Source: Lachnospiraceae bacterium
GTDB taxonomy: Bacteria; Bacillota; Clostridia; Lachnospirales; Lachnospiraceae
Assembly (NCBI GenBank): GCA_900751785.1
Contig: CAADSM010000149.1
Location: 1-23,685 of the forward strand
DNA length: 23,685 nt
Direction: 5' to 3'
A program made the position numbers and the translations under genes. The notes under the pieces are model-generated. The model saw only the letters and a program-made list of their open reading frames with translations, did not search any database and was not told the DNA's origin. Numbering within the stretch: position 1 is the stretch's first letter; the number at the start of each line of letters is the position of its first letter. This document shows positions 15,650-23,249 of this stretch, piece by piece.

Positions 15650-16303
15650 CTATTCCTCAAATATCTTCATGCCGTCTTCGGTCTGTGCGAACCAGCACTC
15701 CTGCTCTTTTTCCAGATCTGCCTGTCCGTTCGTCCCGTCCATGATCTCCTTATACAGGGCCCCTTCCTCCTCGTCAGGGACTAAAACTACAAGCTCGACC
15801 TTATCTGTATACACGGATTCAAGTATACAGATATCTCTCTGCGCGAGCAGATGCTGGATCTTTCCGAGTGATGTATAATCTGACGCGATCCTCAGTTTGA
15901 ATCCGTGAAATCTGGTAATAATCTCACTGTGCTTCAGTCCTTCTGCCGCCGAAGCAGTGTAGGCGCGCACAAGGCCGCCCGTTCCGAGCAGCGTGCCCCC
16001 GAAATATCTGGTGACGATCACGAGCACGTCCGTGATCTGACGTCCCCGTATCACCTCGAGGATCGGTTTCCCCGCTGTTCCCGCCGGCTCTCCGTCATCG
16101 CTCATCCGCTCCGCCGAAGGGTTCCTCCCCAGTACATACGCCCAGCAGTGATGTCTCGCATCCCAATAGCGCTTTCTTGTCTCTTCCAGATACTGCATCG
16201 CCTCTTCCTCCGATGTGACCGGAAATACCTCCGCGATAAATCTGGATTTTTTCTCCACGATCTCGCCCGACCCGCCTCTATATACTGTATGATAAGCATC
16301 CAT
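15650..16303 (-). CDS. yigZ: YigZ/IMPACT family protein
   Basis: A 217-residue member of UPF0029/IMPACT. The N-terminal domain (about 15-120) holds EKKSRFIAEVFPV, DARHHCWAYVLG (48-59), SDDGEPAGTAGKPILE (68-83) and VTRYFGGTLLGTGGLVRAYT (97-116). The C-terminal ferredoxin-like domain (DUF1949 type) follows at about 140-205. Family members fold like elongation-factor domain IV and probably bind nucleic acid or ribosome; a function as peptidase has been listed historically without firm support. The ATG is preceded by GGGAGG. It diverges from the penicillin-binding protein gene and has its own promoter. Confidence 0.93.
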   Translation of the reverse strand: MDAYHTVYRGGSGEIVEKKSRFIAEVFPVTSEEEAMQYLEETRKRYWDARHHCWAYVLGRNPSAERMSDDGEPAGTAGKPILEVIRGRQITDVLVIVTRYFGGTLLGTGGLVRAYTASAAEGLKHSEIITRFHGFKLRIASDYTSLGKIQHLLAQRDICILESVYTDKVELVVLVPDEEEGALYKEIMDGTNGQADLEKEQECWFAQTEDGMKIFEE

Positions 16304-16334
16304 GCGTTACGCCTCCCGTATATCGAATGATTTA

Positions 16335-16362
16335 ACTATACCAGAGATACCGGAAACTTCAA
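16335..16362 (-). promoter_or_regulatory. yigZ promoter
   Basis: TTGAAG (16357-16362) and TATAGT (16335-16340) on the minus strand with a 16-base spacer and extended TG. The -35 lies in a short palindrome, AAACTT-C-AAGTTT (16354-16366). Confidence 0.68.
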
Positions 16363-16408
16363 GTTTTTCTTAAGATTTCCCGCCAAATATGAAGTTTTTA
16401 TTTTTTAC

Positions 16409-16437
16409 TTTATTTAGAATAGTAAATTTGCTATAAT
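16409..16437 (+). promoter_or_regulatory. Promoter of the class A penicillin-binding protein gene
   Basis: A perfect extended -10, TGCTATAAT (16429-16437), with only a weak TTTATT at the -35 distance. It probably relies on the extended -10 contact. The ribosome site AAAGGAGG (16451-16458) follows closely, so the leader is very short. Confidence 0.65.
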
Positions 16438-16450
16438 CATAAGAGTTGAT

Positions 16451-16458
16451 AAAGGAGG
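16451..16458 (+). promoter_or_regulatory. Ribosome binding site deciding the PBP start
   Basis: AAAGGAGG abuts an in-frame ATG (16459) but is nine bases before GTG 16468. The GTG is therefore the likely start. Confidence 0.85.
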
Positions 16459-16467
16459 ATGTTATTC

Positions 16468-18993
16468 GTGAATTACGGAAAATCAAATCTTTCCAAAAGG
16501 AAGAAGTCTATTTCTTCAAAGAAGAAGATGAAAAAAAAGCGCGTCGGCGTCCGTTTTTTTAAAGCTTTGATCGTATGCTGCATCCTGCTGGTCGTTTTCG
16601 GGATCACCGGTGCGGCGATCCTCGCCAAGAGGATCATCGATAATACACCCGAAGTAACAGCGGAAGATATCCTGCCTCAGGGATTTTCCAGTTCCATTGT
16701 GGATCAGAACGGCACAGAGCTGGAGTCGCTGAATGACTCAAATTCCAACAGGATTTATAAAAACTTTGAAGCGATTCCCAAGTACATGGCAGACGCCTTT
16801 GTCGCCATCGAGGACGAGCGTTTCTATGAGCACAACGGCGTCGATCTTCAGGGAATCATCAGAGCCGGGATCGTCGGAATTACGAGCGGTTCCTTCTCTG
16901 AAGGTGCCAGCACCATCACGCAGCAGCTCATCAAGAACAATGTCTTTCCGAACTTTGTGAATGAGGAAACATTTTATGACAGTGTCGAGAGAAAGCTGCA
17001 GGAGCAGTATCTGGCACTGCAGATCGAGAAAGAGATGAGCAAGGAAGAGATCCTTGAGGCGTACATGAACACCATCAATCTCGGTCAGGGATGCCTTGGC
17101 GTACAGACTGCTTCGCTCCGCTATTTTAATAAGGATGTCTCAGAGCTTACGCTTTCCGAGTGCGCGGTCATCGCCGCCATCACTCAGAATCCCTCCGGCT
17201 ACGATCCGGTAAGACATCCGGAGGACAATGCAAAGAGACGCCAGCGAGTACTGGACAATATGCTGGAGCAGGGATATATCACACAGGAAGAATATGATAC
17301 GGCCATCGCCGATCCGGTATATGACCGCATTCTTCAGACGGCATCGTCAACTACAACAGACACACCGTATTCTTATTTTACAGATGCGCTGATCAGACAG
17401 GTCGTTCAGGATCTCTGCGACGAAAAAGGATATACCGAGACACAGGCTTACAATCTGCTGTACAGCGGAGGACTTACCATCATTTCCACGCAGGACAGCT
17501 GGATCCAGCAGATCTGTGATGAGGAGGTCGTCAATATCGCCGATTATCTCACAGTCACAGAGTACGGTCTTGAATATGCGCTGACGATCCACCGGGCGGA
17601 CGGCACATCAGAAAATTACAGCCAGGAGATGCTTTCCGAGTATCTCGAGACTACCCAGGGAAAAGAGTATCCGCTGATCTTCTCCACAGAGGACGAGGCA
17701 TACCAGGCGATCGAGAGCTACAAGAGCACGCTCAACATCACTGAGGGCGACACGGTCGATGAGAATATCAACATCACGCTGCAGCCGCAGACATCCGTAG
17801 TCGTCATGGATCAGTATACAGGACAGGTAAAAGCAATCGTAGGCGGACGCGGGGAGAAGACATCAAGCCTTTCTCTCAACCGTGCGACGGATTCTCCGAG
17901 ACAGCCCGGTTCCTGCTTCAAGGTCCTGTCGACCTATGCTCCCGCACTGAACGAGTGTGGGCTGACACTCGCCAGCACGATCATGGACGAGCCGTATACG
18001 TACAGCAACGGACAGCAGGTAAACAACTGGGATTTCAGATATATCGGCGCAACACCGCTCCGCTATGCGATCGAGCATTCCATGAACGTCTGCGCGGTCA
18101 GGACACTGACGGAGGTTGTGACACCGGAACTCGGATACCAGTACCTTCTGGACTTCGGCTTCACCACTCTCGTGGACGGAACCGATGAAAACTATCCTGG
18201 CAAATCAGATATCGTCCAGTCTACAGCGCTCGGCGGCATCACACGCGGCGTATACAATCTGGAGATGACGGCCGCGTATGCTTCCATCGCGAACGGCGGA
18301 GAATACATTGAGCCAATCCTGTACACACAGGTCCTGGATCATGACGGCAATGTACTCCTGGACAATACAACGCCTGACACACGCCAGGTTCTCAAGGACT
18401 CCACTGCTTATCTCCTCACGAGCGCTATGGAGGACGTTGTAAACGGAAGCGGCGGAACAGGCCGCACCGCAAGGATGAGCAATATGCCTGTGGCGGCAAA
18501 GACAGGTACCTCTCAGGAGAGTAATGACCTTTGGATCTCCGCATTTACACCGTATTATACCGCTTCTGTATGGGGCGGATACGACAGCAACAAGGCGATG
18601 TCCGGCCAGAGCCAAAGCTGGCATCAGCGCCTCTGGAGAAATATTATGGAGAGGATCCACGAAAATCTTGCATACAAGGATTTCACGATCCCGACTTCCG
18701 TAGTCCAGAGATCTGTCTGTACCTCGACAGGACTTCTCGCGACCAGCAGCTGTCCTTCCAGAACAGAGTATTTCGCAGAGGACAATGTACCGACACAGAG
18801 CTGTTCAGGACACTACACTTACACCGAGCCTGACGACGACAGCGATGAGGAAAATCCGGATGGCAATACAGATACACCAGAGAATCCGGATAATTCCGGC
18901 GGTTCATCCGGGACAGATCCATCCGAACCGAACGAGCCGGCAGATCCGTCCACACCGGACGACACCACGCCCCCTTCGTCTTCGGGACAATAA
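16468..18993 (+). CDS. Class A penicillin-binding protein (transglycosylase/transpeptidase)
   Basis: An 841-residue bifunctional peptidoglycan synthase of the PBP1A family, starting at GTG. A short Lys/Arg/Ser-rich cytoplasmic tail precedes one membrane anchor (about 30-53). The GT51 transglycosylase domain shows EDERFYEHNGVD (115-126, catalytic Glu) and GASTITQQLIKN (146-157). The transpeptidase domain has S-C-F-K (482-485, active-site Ser), SMN (538-540) and KTGT (678-681). Between them, about 300-440, is a linker longer than in minimal PBPs. The C-terminus (about 770-841) is a low-complexity tail of D, E, P, S, N, T and G, outside the membrane, preceded by a small Cys-containing segment (CTSTG, SSCPS, SCSG). 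It makes septal or side-wall peptidoglycan from lipid II. It is a single-gene unit. Confidence 0.97.
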   Translation: MNYGKSNLSKRKKSISSKKKMKKKRVGVRFFKALIVCCILLVVFGITGAAILAKRIIDNTPEVTAEDILPQGFSSSIVDQNGTELESLNDSNSNRIYKNFEAIPKYMADAFVAIEDERFYEHNGVDLQGIIRAGIVGITSGSFSEGASTITQQLIKNNVFPNFVNEETFYDSVERKLQEQYLALQIEKEMSKEEILEAYMNTINLGQGCLGVQTASLRYFNKDVSELTLSECAVIAAITQNPSGYDPVRHPEDNAKRRQRVLDNMLEQGYITQEEYDTAIADPVYDRILQTASSTTTDTPYSYFTDALIRQVVQDLCDEKGYTETQAYNLLYSGGLTIISTQDSWIQQICDEEVVNIADYLTVTEYGLEYALTIHRADGTSENYSQEMLSEYLETTQGKEYPLIFSTEDEAYQAIESYKSTLNITEGDTVDENINITLQPQTSVVVMDQYTGQVKAIVGGRGEKTSSLSLNRATDSPRQPGSCFKVLSTYAPALNECGLTLASTIMDEPYTYSNGQQVNNWDFRYIGATPLRYAIEHSMNVCAVRTLTEVVTPELGYQYLLDFGFTTLVDGTDENYPGKSDIVQSTALGGITRGVYNLEMTAAYASIANGGEYIEPILYTQVLDHDGNVLLDNTTPDTRQVLKDSTAYLLTSAMEDVVNGSGGTGRTARMSNMPVAAKTGTSQESNDLWISAFTPYYTASVWGGYDSNKAMSGQSQSWHQRLWRNIMERIHENLAYKDFTIPTSVVQRSVCTSTGLLATSSCPSRTEYFAEDNVPTQSCSGHYTYTEPDDDSDEENPDGNTDTPENPDNSGGSSGTDPSEPNEPADPSTPDDTTPPSSSGQ

Positions 18994-19006
18994 CAGGAGA
19001 CTTTCA

Positions 19007-19043
19007 GCAGACGGTACGCAGTAAAGCGTACCGCCTGCTTTTC
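19007..19043 (+). terminator. Rho-independent terminator after the PBP gene
   Basis: GCAG-A-CGGTACGC (19007-19019) pairs with GCGTACCG-C-CTGC (19026-19038), one mismatch, 6-base loop, then TTTTCTCTT. It begins 13 bases after the stop. Confidence 0.9.
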
Positions 19044-19062
19044 TCTTCGAATACTGTGGACC

Positions 19063-19113
19063 AAAAAGGCTGCGGGCAGACCGGAATCTCTTCCGGCCTG
19101 TCCACAGCCTTTT
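19063..19113 (-). terminator. Terminator of the hprK-glcK unit, probably bidirectional
   Basis: An outer stem AAAAGGCTG (19064-19072)/CAGCCTTTT (19105-19113) encloses CAG-A-CCGGAA (19077-19086)/TTCCGG-C-CTG (19091-19100) with loop TCTC. T runs follow on both strands (TTTTTGG on minus), so it can end minus-strand transcription from glcK and back up the PBP terminator. The 85 bases from here to the glcK stop hold only a 10-base-period AGTTATCAA direct repeat (19168-19186). Confidence 0.85.
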
Positions 19114-19199
19114 CAAATCTTATCTCTTTTTTCCTCTCCCGCCCCTGAAAATATCAGACAAATGCACAGTTATCAAAAGTTATCAAGACTTATGCCGCA

Positions 19200-20135
19200 T
19201 CAGTCCTCAAGCACCAGCTTGGCTGCTCCGCAGATCCCTGCATCATTTCCCAGTGTCGCAAGCGCAAACTTTACATTCCTGTTTGCGAAAAATGCACGCT
19301 CCATAAACGGTTCTCTTATGTAGGGGATGAGCACTTCCCCTGCCTTAGATACCCCTCCGCCGATCACGATGACAGCCGGATCAAGGACAGCCGCCAGATT
19401 GGCGAGCGCATAACCGAGATATCTTCCGAACTCCACAGCAATCTCTTTCGCTGTCTCATCTCCGGCTTTGACCGCATCAAAAACGTCCTTCGCTGTCACA
19501 TCTTCCTTCGTCAGGATCGTCGGGCGCAGCTCCTGTCCCAGTTTTTTCTTTGCCAGACGCACGATGCCGGTTGCCGATGCATACTGCTCCAGACATCCGC
19601 AGTTGCCGCATCCGCATTTATCTTTCTCTTCATAGTTCACGCAGAGGTGGCCGATCTCTCCGCCCGCTCCGTTCGCTCCAACAAGGACTTTGCCGTTGAT
19701 GATCACTCCGCCGCCTACGCCTGTGCCCAGCGTGACCATGATCACATTCTTTTCTCCGGCTCCGCCGCCCTTCCACATCTCGCCGAGGGCAGCGACATTC
19801 GCGTCATTCCCGATGCACGCCTTCATGCCTGTAAGCTCTTCCAGCTCTTTCTTGACCTCTTTATAATTCCACCCGAGATTCGCGCTTCCGTTCACGATTC
19901 CCTCGGCAGTTACCGGTGCAGGCACTCCGGCACCGACACCGATGATATCCTCTTTTGTCAGGCCGTGTTCTTTCATTTTGTTCTCTATGGAAGCTGCCAC
20001 ATTGGGAAGGATCGCTTTCCCTTCCTCTGATGTGTCTGTTGTGATCTCCCACTTGTCAACGATCTTTCCTTCCTCTTCCAGCAGTCCCATTTTAACAGTC
20101 GTTCCGCCAATGTCTACTCCAAAACAATATTTCAT
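19200..20135 (-). CDS. glcK: ROK-family glucokinase
   Basis: A 311-residue cytosolic sugar kinase, most likely ATP-dependent glucose phosphorylation. The phosphate loop is VDIGGTTVK (7-15), the catalytic Asp lies in IGNDANVAALGE (108-119), and TLGTGVGGGVIINGK (135-149) is the adenosine/phosphate region. GEIGHL (159-164) and CGCGNCGCLEQ (174-184) give the ROK zinc site, matching C-x-C-G-x-x-G-C-x-E. No helix-turn-helix is fused, so it is an enzyme rather than a ROK repressor. It sits 29 bases behind hprK and is probably co-transcribed, placing sugar phosphorylation beside the HPr sensor kinase. AGGAGAGAG precedes the ATG. N-acetylmannosamine or other hexose kinase activity cannot be excluded by sequence. 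Confidence 0.93.
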   Translation of the reverse strand: MKYCFGVDIGGTTVKMGLLEEEGKIVDKWEITTDTSEEGKAILPNVAASIENKMKEHGLTKEDIIGVGAGVPAPVTAEGIVNGSANLGWNYKEVKKELEELTGMKACIGNDANVAALGEMWKGGGAGEKNVIMVTLGTGVGGGVIINGKVLVGANGAGGEIGHLCVNYEEKDKCGCGNCGCLEQYASATGIVRLAKKKLGQELRPTILTKEDVTAKDVFDAVKAGDETAKEIAVEFGRYLGYALANLAAVLDPAVIVIGGGVSKAGEVLIPYIREPFMERAFFANRNVKFALATLGNDAGICGAAKLVLED

Positions 20136-20164
20136 AACCGTACTCTCTCCTATCTCTTTTCGTT

Positions 20165-21100
20165 TTATTGCCCCTGCCTCTTAGCAAGATTTTCCTGTAC
20201 TCTCTTATAGAGCTCCTGTGCAGCATTGTAGCCCATCTGTTTCTGTCTGTGGTTGACTGCTGCGGATTCAACAATAATAGCAAGATTTCTTCCCGGACGG
20301 ATCGGAATGCTGTGGCATACGACCTTGTTTCCGAGAAATTCTGTATATTCCTCTTCGAGCCCGAGTCTGTCATATTCTCTGTCTCTGCTCCAGTCTTCCA
20401 GAGTGATGACAAGATCGATGTTCTGTGTCTCCCTGACGCTCTGTACACCGAACATGGATTTCACATCCACGATACCGATACCGCGGAGTTCGATAAAATG
20501 CTTCGTGATATCAGGTGCAGAACCTACCAGGGTATCATCACTGACCTTTCTGATCTCTACCACGTCGTCCGTCACAAGTCTGTGTCCCCTCTTGATCAGC
20601 TCCAGCGCAGCCTCGCTCTTACCGATGCCGCTCTCTCCCATGATCAGGACACCGACGCCGTACACATCGACAAGCACTCCGTGGATGGAAATGCAGGGTG
20701 CAAGCTTTACATTCAGCCACCGGATCAGTTCGCCCATAAAGGATGAGGTTTTTTTCTCAGTGCTGAATACAGGGACATCCCTCTCCTGCGCTATCCTGAG
20801 AAAGCTTTCCTCCGGCTGGAGGCTCCTGCTGAATATGACGCACGGCACTTTGTGCTTCAGCATCTTTTCATATATTTCTGTCTTTCGTTCCTCGGTGAGG
20901 GTCTGCAGATACGTGTATTCTACATATCCGATGATCTGAACCCGGTCAGAATCAAAATGTTCAAAAAACCCGGTCAGCTGCAGCGCCGGTCTGTTTACAT
21001 CCGGAATATTTACTTCTTTTCCGATCAGCTCCACGTCCGGCGTGAGATTTTTTAAATCCATTTTCTGAACGACTTCCGTCAGCGTTACGCCATGATCCAT
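20165..21100 (-). CDS. hprK: HPr kinase/phosphorylase
   Basis: A 311-residue bifunctional enzyme that phosphorylates HPr on its regulatory Ser and reverses it by phosphorolysis, the central sensor of carbon catabolite control in Firmicutes. The N-terminal domain covers about 1-130. The catalytic domain has SIHGVLVDVYG (138-148, with the conserved His140), P-loop GESGIGKS (155-162), a DD at 178-179 and the HprK signature IELRGIGIVDV (203-213). Length is normal. AAAAGGAG precedes the ATG. It follows uvrC and precedes glcK, a common Clostridia order. A promoter overlaps the uvrC 3' end and a GC-rich hairpin occupies its leader. Confidence 0.98.
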   Translation of the reverse strand: MDHGVTLTEVVQKMDLKNLTPDVELIGKEVNIPDVNRPALQLTGFFEHFDSDRVQIIGYVEYTYLQTLTEERKTEIYEKMLKHKVPCVIFSRSLQPEESFLRIAQERDVPVFSTEKKTSSFMGELIRWLNVKLAPCISIHGVLVDVYGVGVLIMGESGIGKSEAALELIKRGHRLVTDDVVEIRKVSDDTLVGSAPDITKHFIELRGIGIVDVKSMFGVQSVRETQNIDLVITLEDWSRDREYDRLGLEEEYTEFLGNKVVCHSIPIRPGRNLAIIVESAAVNHRQKQMGYNAAQELYKRVQENLAKRQGQ

Positions 21101-21136
21101 TTATTTTTCTCCTTTTCTTCTATTGTTTACTCACAT

Positions 21137-21195
21137 AGAACTTCCGCCGGCTGCGGCGAAGGCCGCGGCGCCGGCTGTGATTTTCCGGAAGTTCT
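21137..21195 (-). promoter_or_regulatory. GC-rich two-stage hairpin in the hprK leader
   Basis: Outer stem AGAACTTCCG (21137-21146)/CGGAAGTTCT (21186-21195). Inner stems are GCCGGC (21146-21151)/GCCGGC (21170-21175) and GCGGC (21153-21157)/GCCGC (21162-21166), around a GAAG loop. In the mRNA it lies between the promoter and the ribosome site. No U tract follows, so it is not a simple terminator for uvrC. It could stabilise the message or regulate hprK. Confidence 0.7.
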
Positions 21196-21215
21196 GCGCT
21201 TTCCGCTATGCGTTT

Positions 21216-21244
21216 ATTATATCACTAATGAAAAAAGTTGTATA
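21216..21244 (-). promoter_or_regulatory. hprK promoter inside the end of uvrC
   Basis: TATACA (21239-21244), 17-base spacer, perfect TATAAT (21216-21221) with extended TG, on the minus strand. The uvrC stop (21227-21225) lies within the spacer. The leader would be about 105 bases. Confidence 0.75.
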
Positions 21245-23075
21245 CAGATTCAGCGGCTTTTTCATTCATGGAAGGGATTTTTGCAAGTTCCTCCACGCTC
21301 GCTGCACGGATCGCATCCAGGCTGAGATAATGGCGCATGAGCGCCTTCCTTCTCGCCGGCCCGATCCCGTCGATATCGTCCAGGATCGAATGCACCTGCC
21401 CCTTGCTCCTAAGCTGTCTGTGATATTCGATCGCAAACCGGTGGGCCTCGTCCTGGATCCTGGTGATCAGCCGGAACGCCTCTGAGGACTTATCGATCGG
21501 AATCTCTTCGTTATGATAGTATAACCCTCTTGTCCTGTGATAATCATCCTTTACCATCCCGCATACCGGAATATCCAGATGCAGCTCATCCAGCACCTGG
21601 AGCGCCACGTTGACCTGCCCTTTGCCTCCATCCATCAGGATCAGATCAGGAAATGCTGTGAATTTCCCGAGCTCCTTATTTTCCTGACGCTCCTGCAGGC
21701 CATGGGTGAAACGCCTGGTCAGCACCTCTCTCATGCTGCCATAATCGTCAGCGCCCTTGATGCCTTTTATCTTAAACTTTCTGTAATCATTCCGCTTCGG
21801 TCTGCCGTGCTCATAGACGACCATAGAACCGACCGACTCAAATCCATTCGTGTTGGAGATATCATACGCCTCCATCCTCGTGATCCCGTCGATTTCCAGG
21901 AGCGCCGCGATCTCCTTCACTGCTCCGATCGTCCTGCCCTCCTCGCGCTTCAGGCGCTCTTTATCCTTTGTCAGAACAAGCCTCGCGTTCTCAGCTGCCA
22001 GCTCCACAAGCTTCTCCTTGGAGCCTTTCTTTGGGATCCGCAGAGTTACCTTCTGCCCTCTCTTCGATGTCAGCCAGGCCTCCAGGAGCTCTCTGTCCTC
22101 CACGTCTTCCTGGAGCATCAGCTCTCCTGGTATATACGGTGTCCCCGCATAGTACTGCTTGATAAAGCTGTCCAGGATGCTGCCCCTGCTCTCCCCCTTC
22201 GAGATCCGCAGATAAAAGTGATCTCTGCCGATCAGCCTGCCGCCCCGGATGAAGAAGACCTGCACGACCGCGTCTTCCTCTCCTGACGCCACCGCCAGTA
22301 CATCTCTGTCCTCACCGCTGGAGTCGGTTATCTTCTGCTTCTGCGCCACCTTTTTCACACTGTTCAGAAGTTCTCTGTACTCAATGGCGCGCTCAAACTC
22401 GAGCGCCTCCGACGCAGCGTTCATCTTCTTCTCCAGCTCTCCGAGGATGCTGTCATAATTTCCGTTCAGGAAACGGATCACTTCGTTGATGGACTTTCCG
22501 TACTCTTCCTGTGAAATATATCCCTGGCAGGGAGCGTCACACTGCTTGATGTGATAGTTCAGGCAGGGTCTCTCCTTCCCTGTATCTCTGGGAAGGTTCC
22601 TATTGCAGCTCCTGACGTGATACAGCTTGTGTATCAGGTCGATCGTGTCTCTGACCGCCTGCGCGCTGGTAAACGGTCCAAAATACTTCGCCTTGTCCTT
22701 CAGCATCCTGCGGGAAAGGATGACCCGCGGAAACGCCTCGTTGGTCGTCACTTTGATGAACGGATATGTCTTGTCATCCATGAGCATAGTATTATACTTC
22801 GGACGGTGCTCCTTGATCAGATTACACTCCAGCACCAGCGCCTCAAGCTCAGAATCCGTCACGATATACTCAAAGCGGCGGATATGCGTCACCATCTGCT
22901 CGATCTTGACACCCTTATTCCTGCTGCTCTGGAAATACTGCCTGACACGGTTCTTAAGGCTGACCGCCTTGCCCACATAGATGATGTTGTCCTTCTCATC
23001 ATGCATGATATAGACTCCGGGTCTCCCCGGAAGCTTTTTTAATTCTTCCTGTATATCAAAATTATTATTTTCCAT
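21225..23075 (-). CDS. uvrC: Excinuclease ABC subunit C
   Basis: A 616-residue nuclease making both incisions in UvrABC nucleotide excision repair. The GIY-YIG domain opens the protein ([11 protein letters not shown], then [18 protein letters not shown]). The UVR motif that contacts UvrB lies in the [19 protein letters not shown] stretch. The RNase H-like C-terminal nuclease has [18 protein letters not shown] and [14 protein letters not shown]. Helix-hairpin-helix repeats end it ([34 protein letters not shown]). ATG 23075 is chosen because the protein then begins [17 protein letters not shown], as UvrCs do; the in-frame ATG at 23165 would add 30 non-homologous residues and precede the promoter. 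No Shine-Dalgarno is placed for this ATG, and the -10 hexamer ends only seven bases upstream. Confidence 0.97.
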   Translation of the reverse strand: MENNNFDIQEELKKLPGRPGVYIMHDEKDNIIYVGKAVSLKNRVRQYFQSSRNKGVKIEQMVTHIRRFEYIVTDSELEALVLECNLIKEHRPKYNTMLMDDKTYPFIKVTTNEAFPRVILSRRMLKDKAKYFGPFTSAQAVRDTIDLIHKLYHVRSCNRNLPRDTGKERPCLNYHIKQCDAPCQGYISQEEYGKSINEVIRFLNGNYDSILGELEKKMNAASEALEFERAIEYRELLNSVKKVAQKQKITDSSGEDRDVLAVASGEEDAVVQVFFIRGGRLIGRDHFYLRISKGESRGSILDSFIKQYYAGTPYIPGELMLQEDVEDRELLEAWLTSKRGQKVTLRIPKKGSKEKLVELAAENARLVLTKDKERLKREEGRTIGAVKEIAALLEIDGITRMEAYDISNTNGFESVGSMVVYEHGRPKRNDYRKFKIKGIKGADDYGSMREVLTRRFTHGLQERQENKELGKFTAFPDLILMDGGKGQVNVALQVLDELHLDIPVCGMVKDDYHRTRGLYYHNEEIPIDKSSEAFRLITRIQDEAHRFAIEYHRQLRSKGQVHSILDDIDGIGPARRKALMRHYLSLDAIRAASVEELAKIPSMNEKAAESVYNFFH

Positions 23076-23082
23076 GATAAAT

Positions 23083-23111
23083 ATTATACTGTCTTCTCCC
23101 GGAAAGAACAA
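23083..23111 (-). promoter_or_regulatory. uvrC promoter immediately before the start codon
   Basis: TTGTTC (23106-23111), 17-base spacer, TATAAT (23083-23088) on the minus strand. Only seven bases lie between the -10 and the ATG, which predicts a transcript starting at or next to the A of ATG. Confidence 0.68.
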
Positions 23112-23163
23112 GAAAAAGCTCAGATTCATCACAATATCAAAGTCTGTCATGAGCAGTAACCGC

Positions 23164-23207
23164 AAAAAGGATCGGCCGCACGGAACTGAAATCCATACGG
23201 CCGATCC
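23164..23207 (-). terminator. Rho-independent terminator after the cell-wall protein gene
   Basis: In mRNA sense GGATCGGCCG pairs perfectly with CGGCCGATCC (positions 23207-23198 and 23178-23169), 19-base loop, followed by TTTTTGCG. The loop holds a possible extra GGA/TCC pairing. Confidence 0.9.
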
Positions 23208-23249
23208 CTCAGATCATTCGAAATCTATCTTCTGTTTTCCTTCGGAAGT

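Noticed and set aside
19168..19186. Short direct repeat AGTTATCAA with a 10-base period
   Set aside because: Only two copies; it does not match a DnaA box, iteron set or CRISPR repeat.
19118..21224. Catabolite-responsive elements (CcpA sites) around hprK and glcK
   Set aside because: By eye no sequence matched the TGNAANCGNWNNCA pattern well enough to report.
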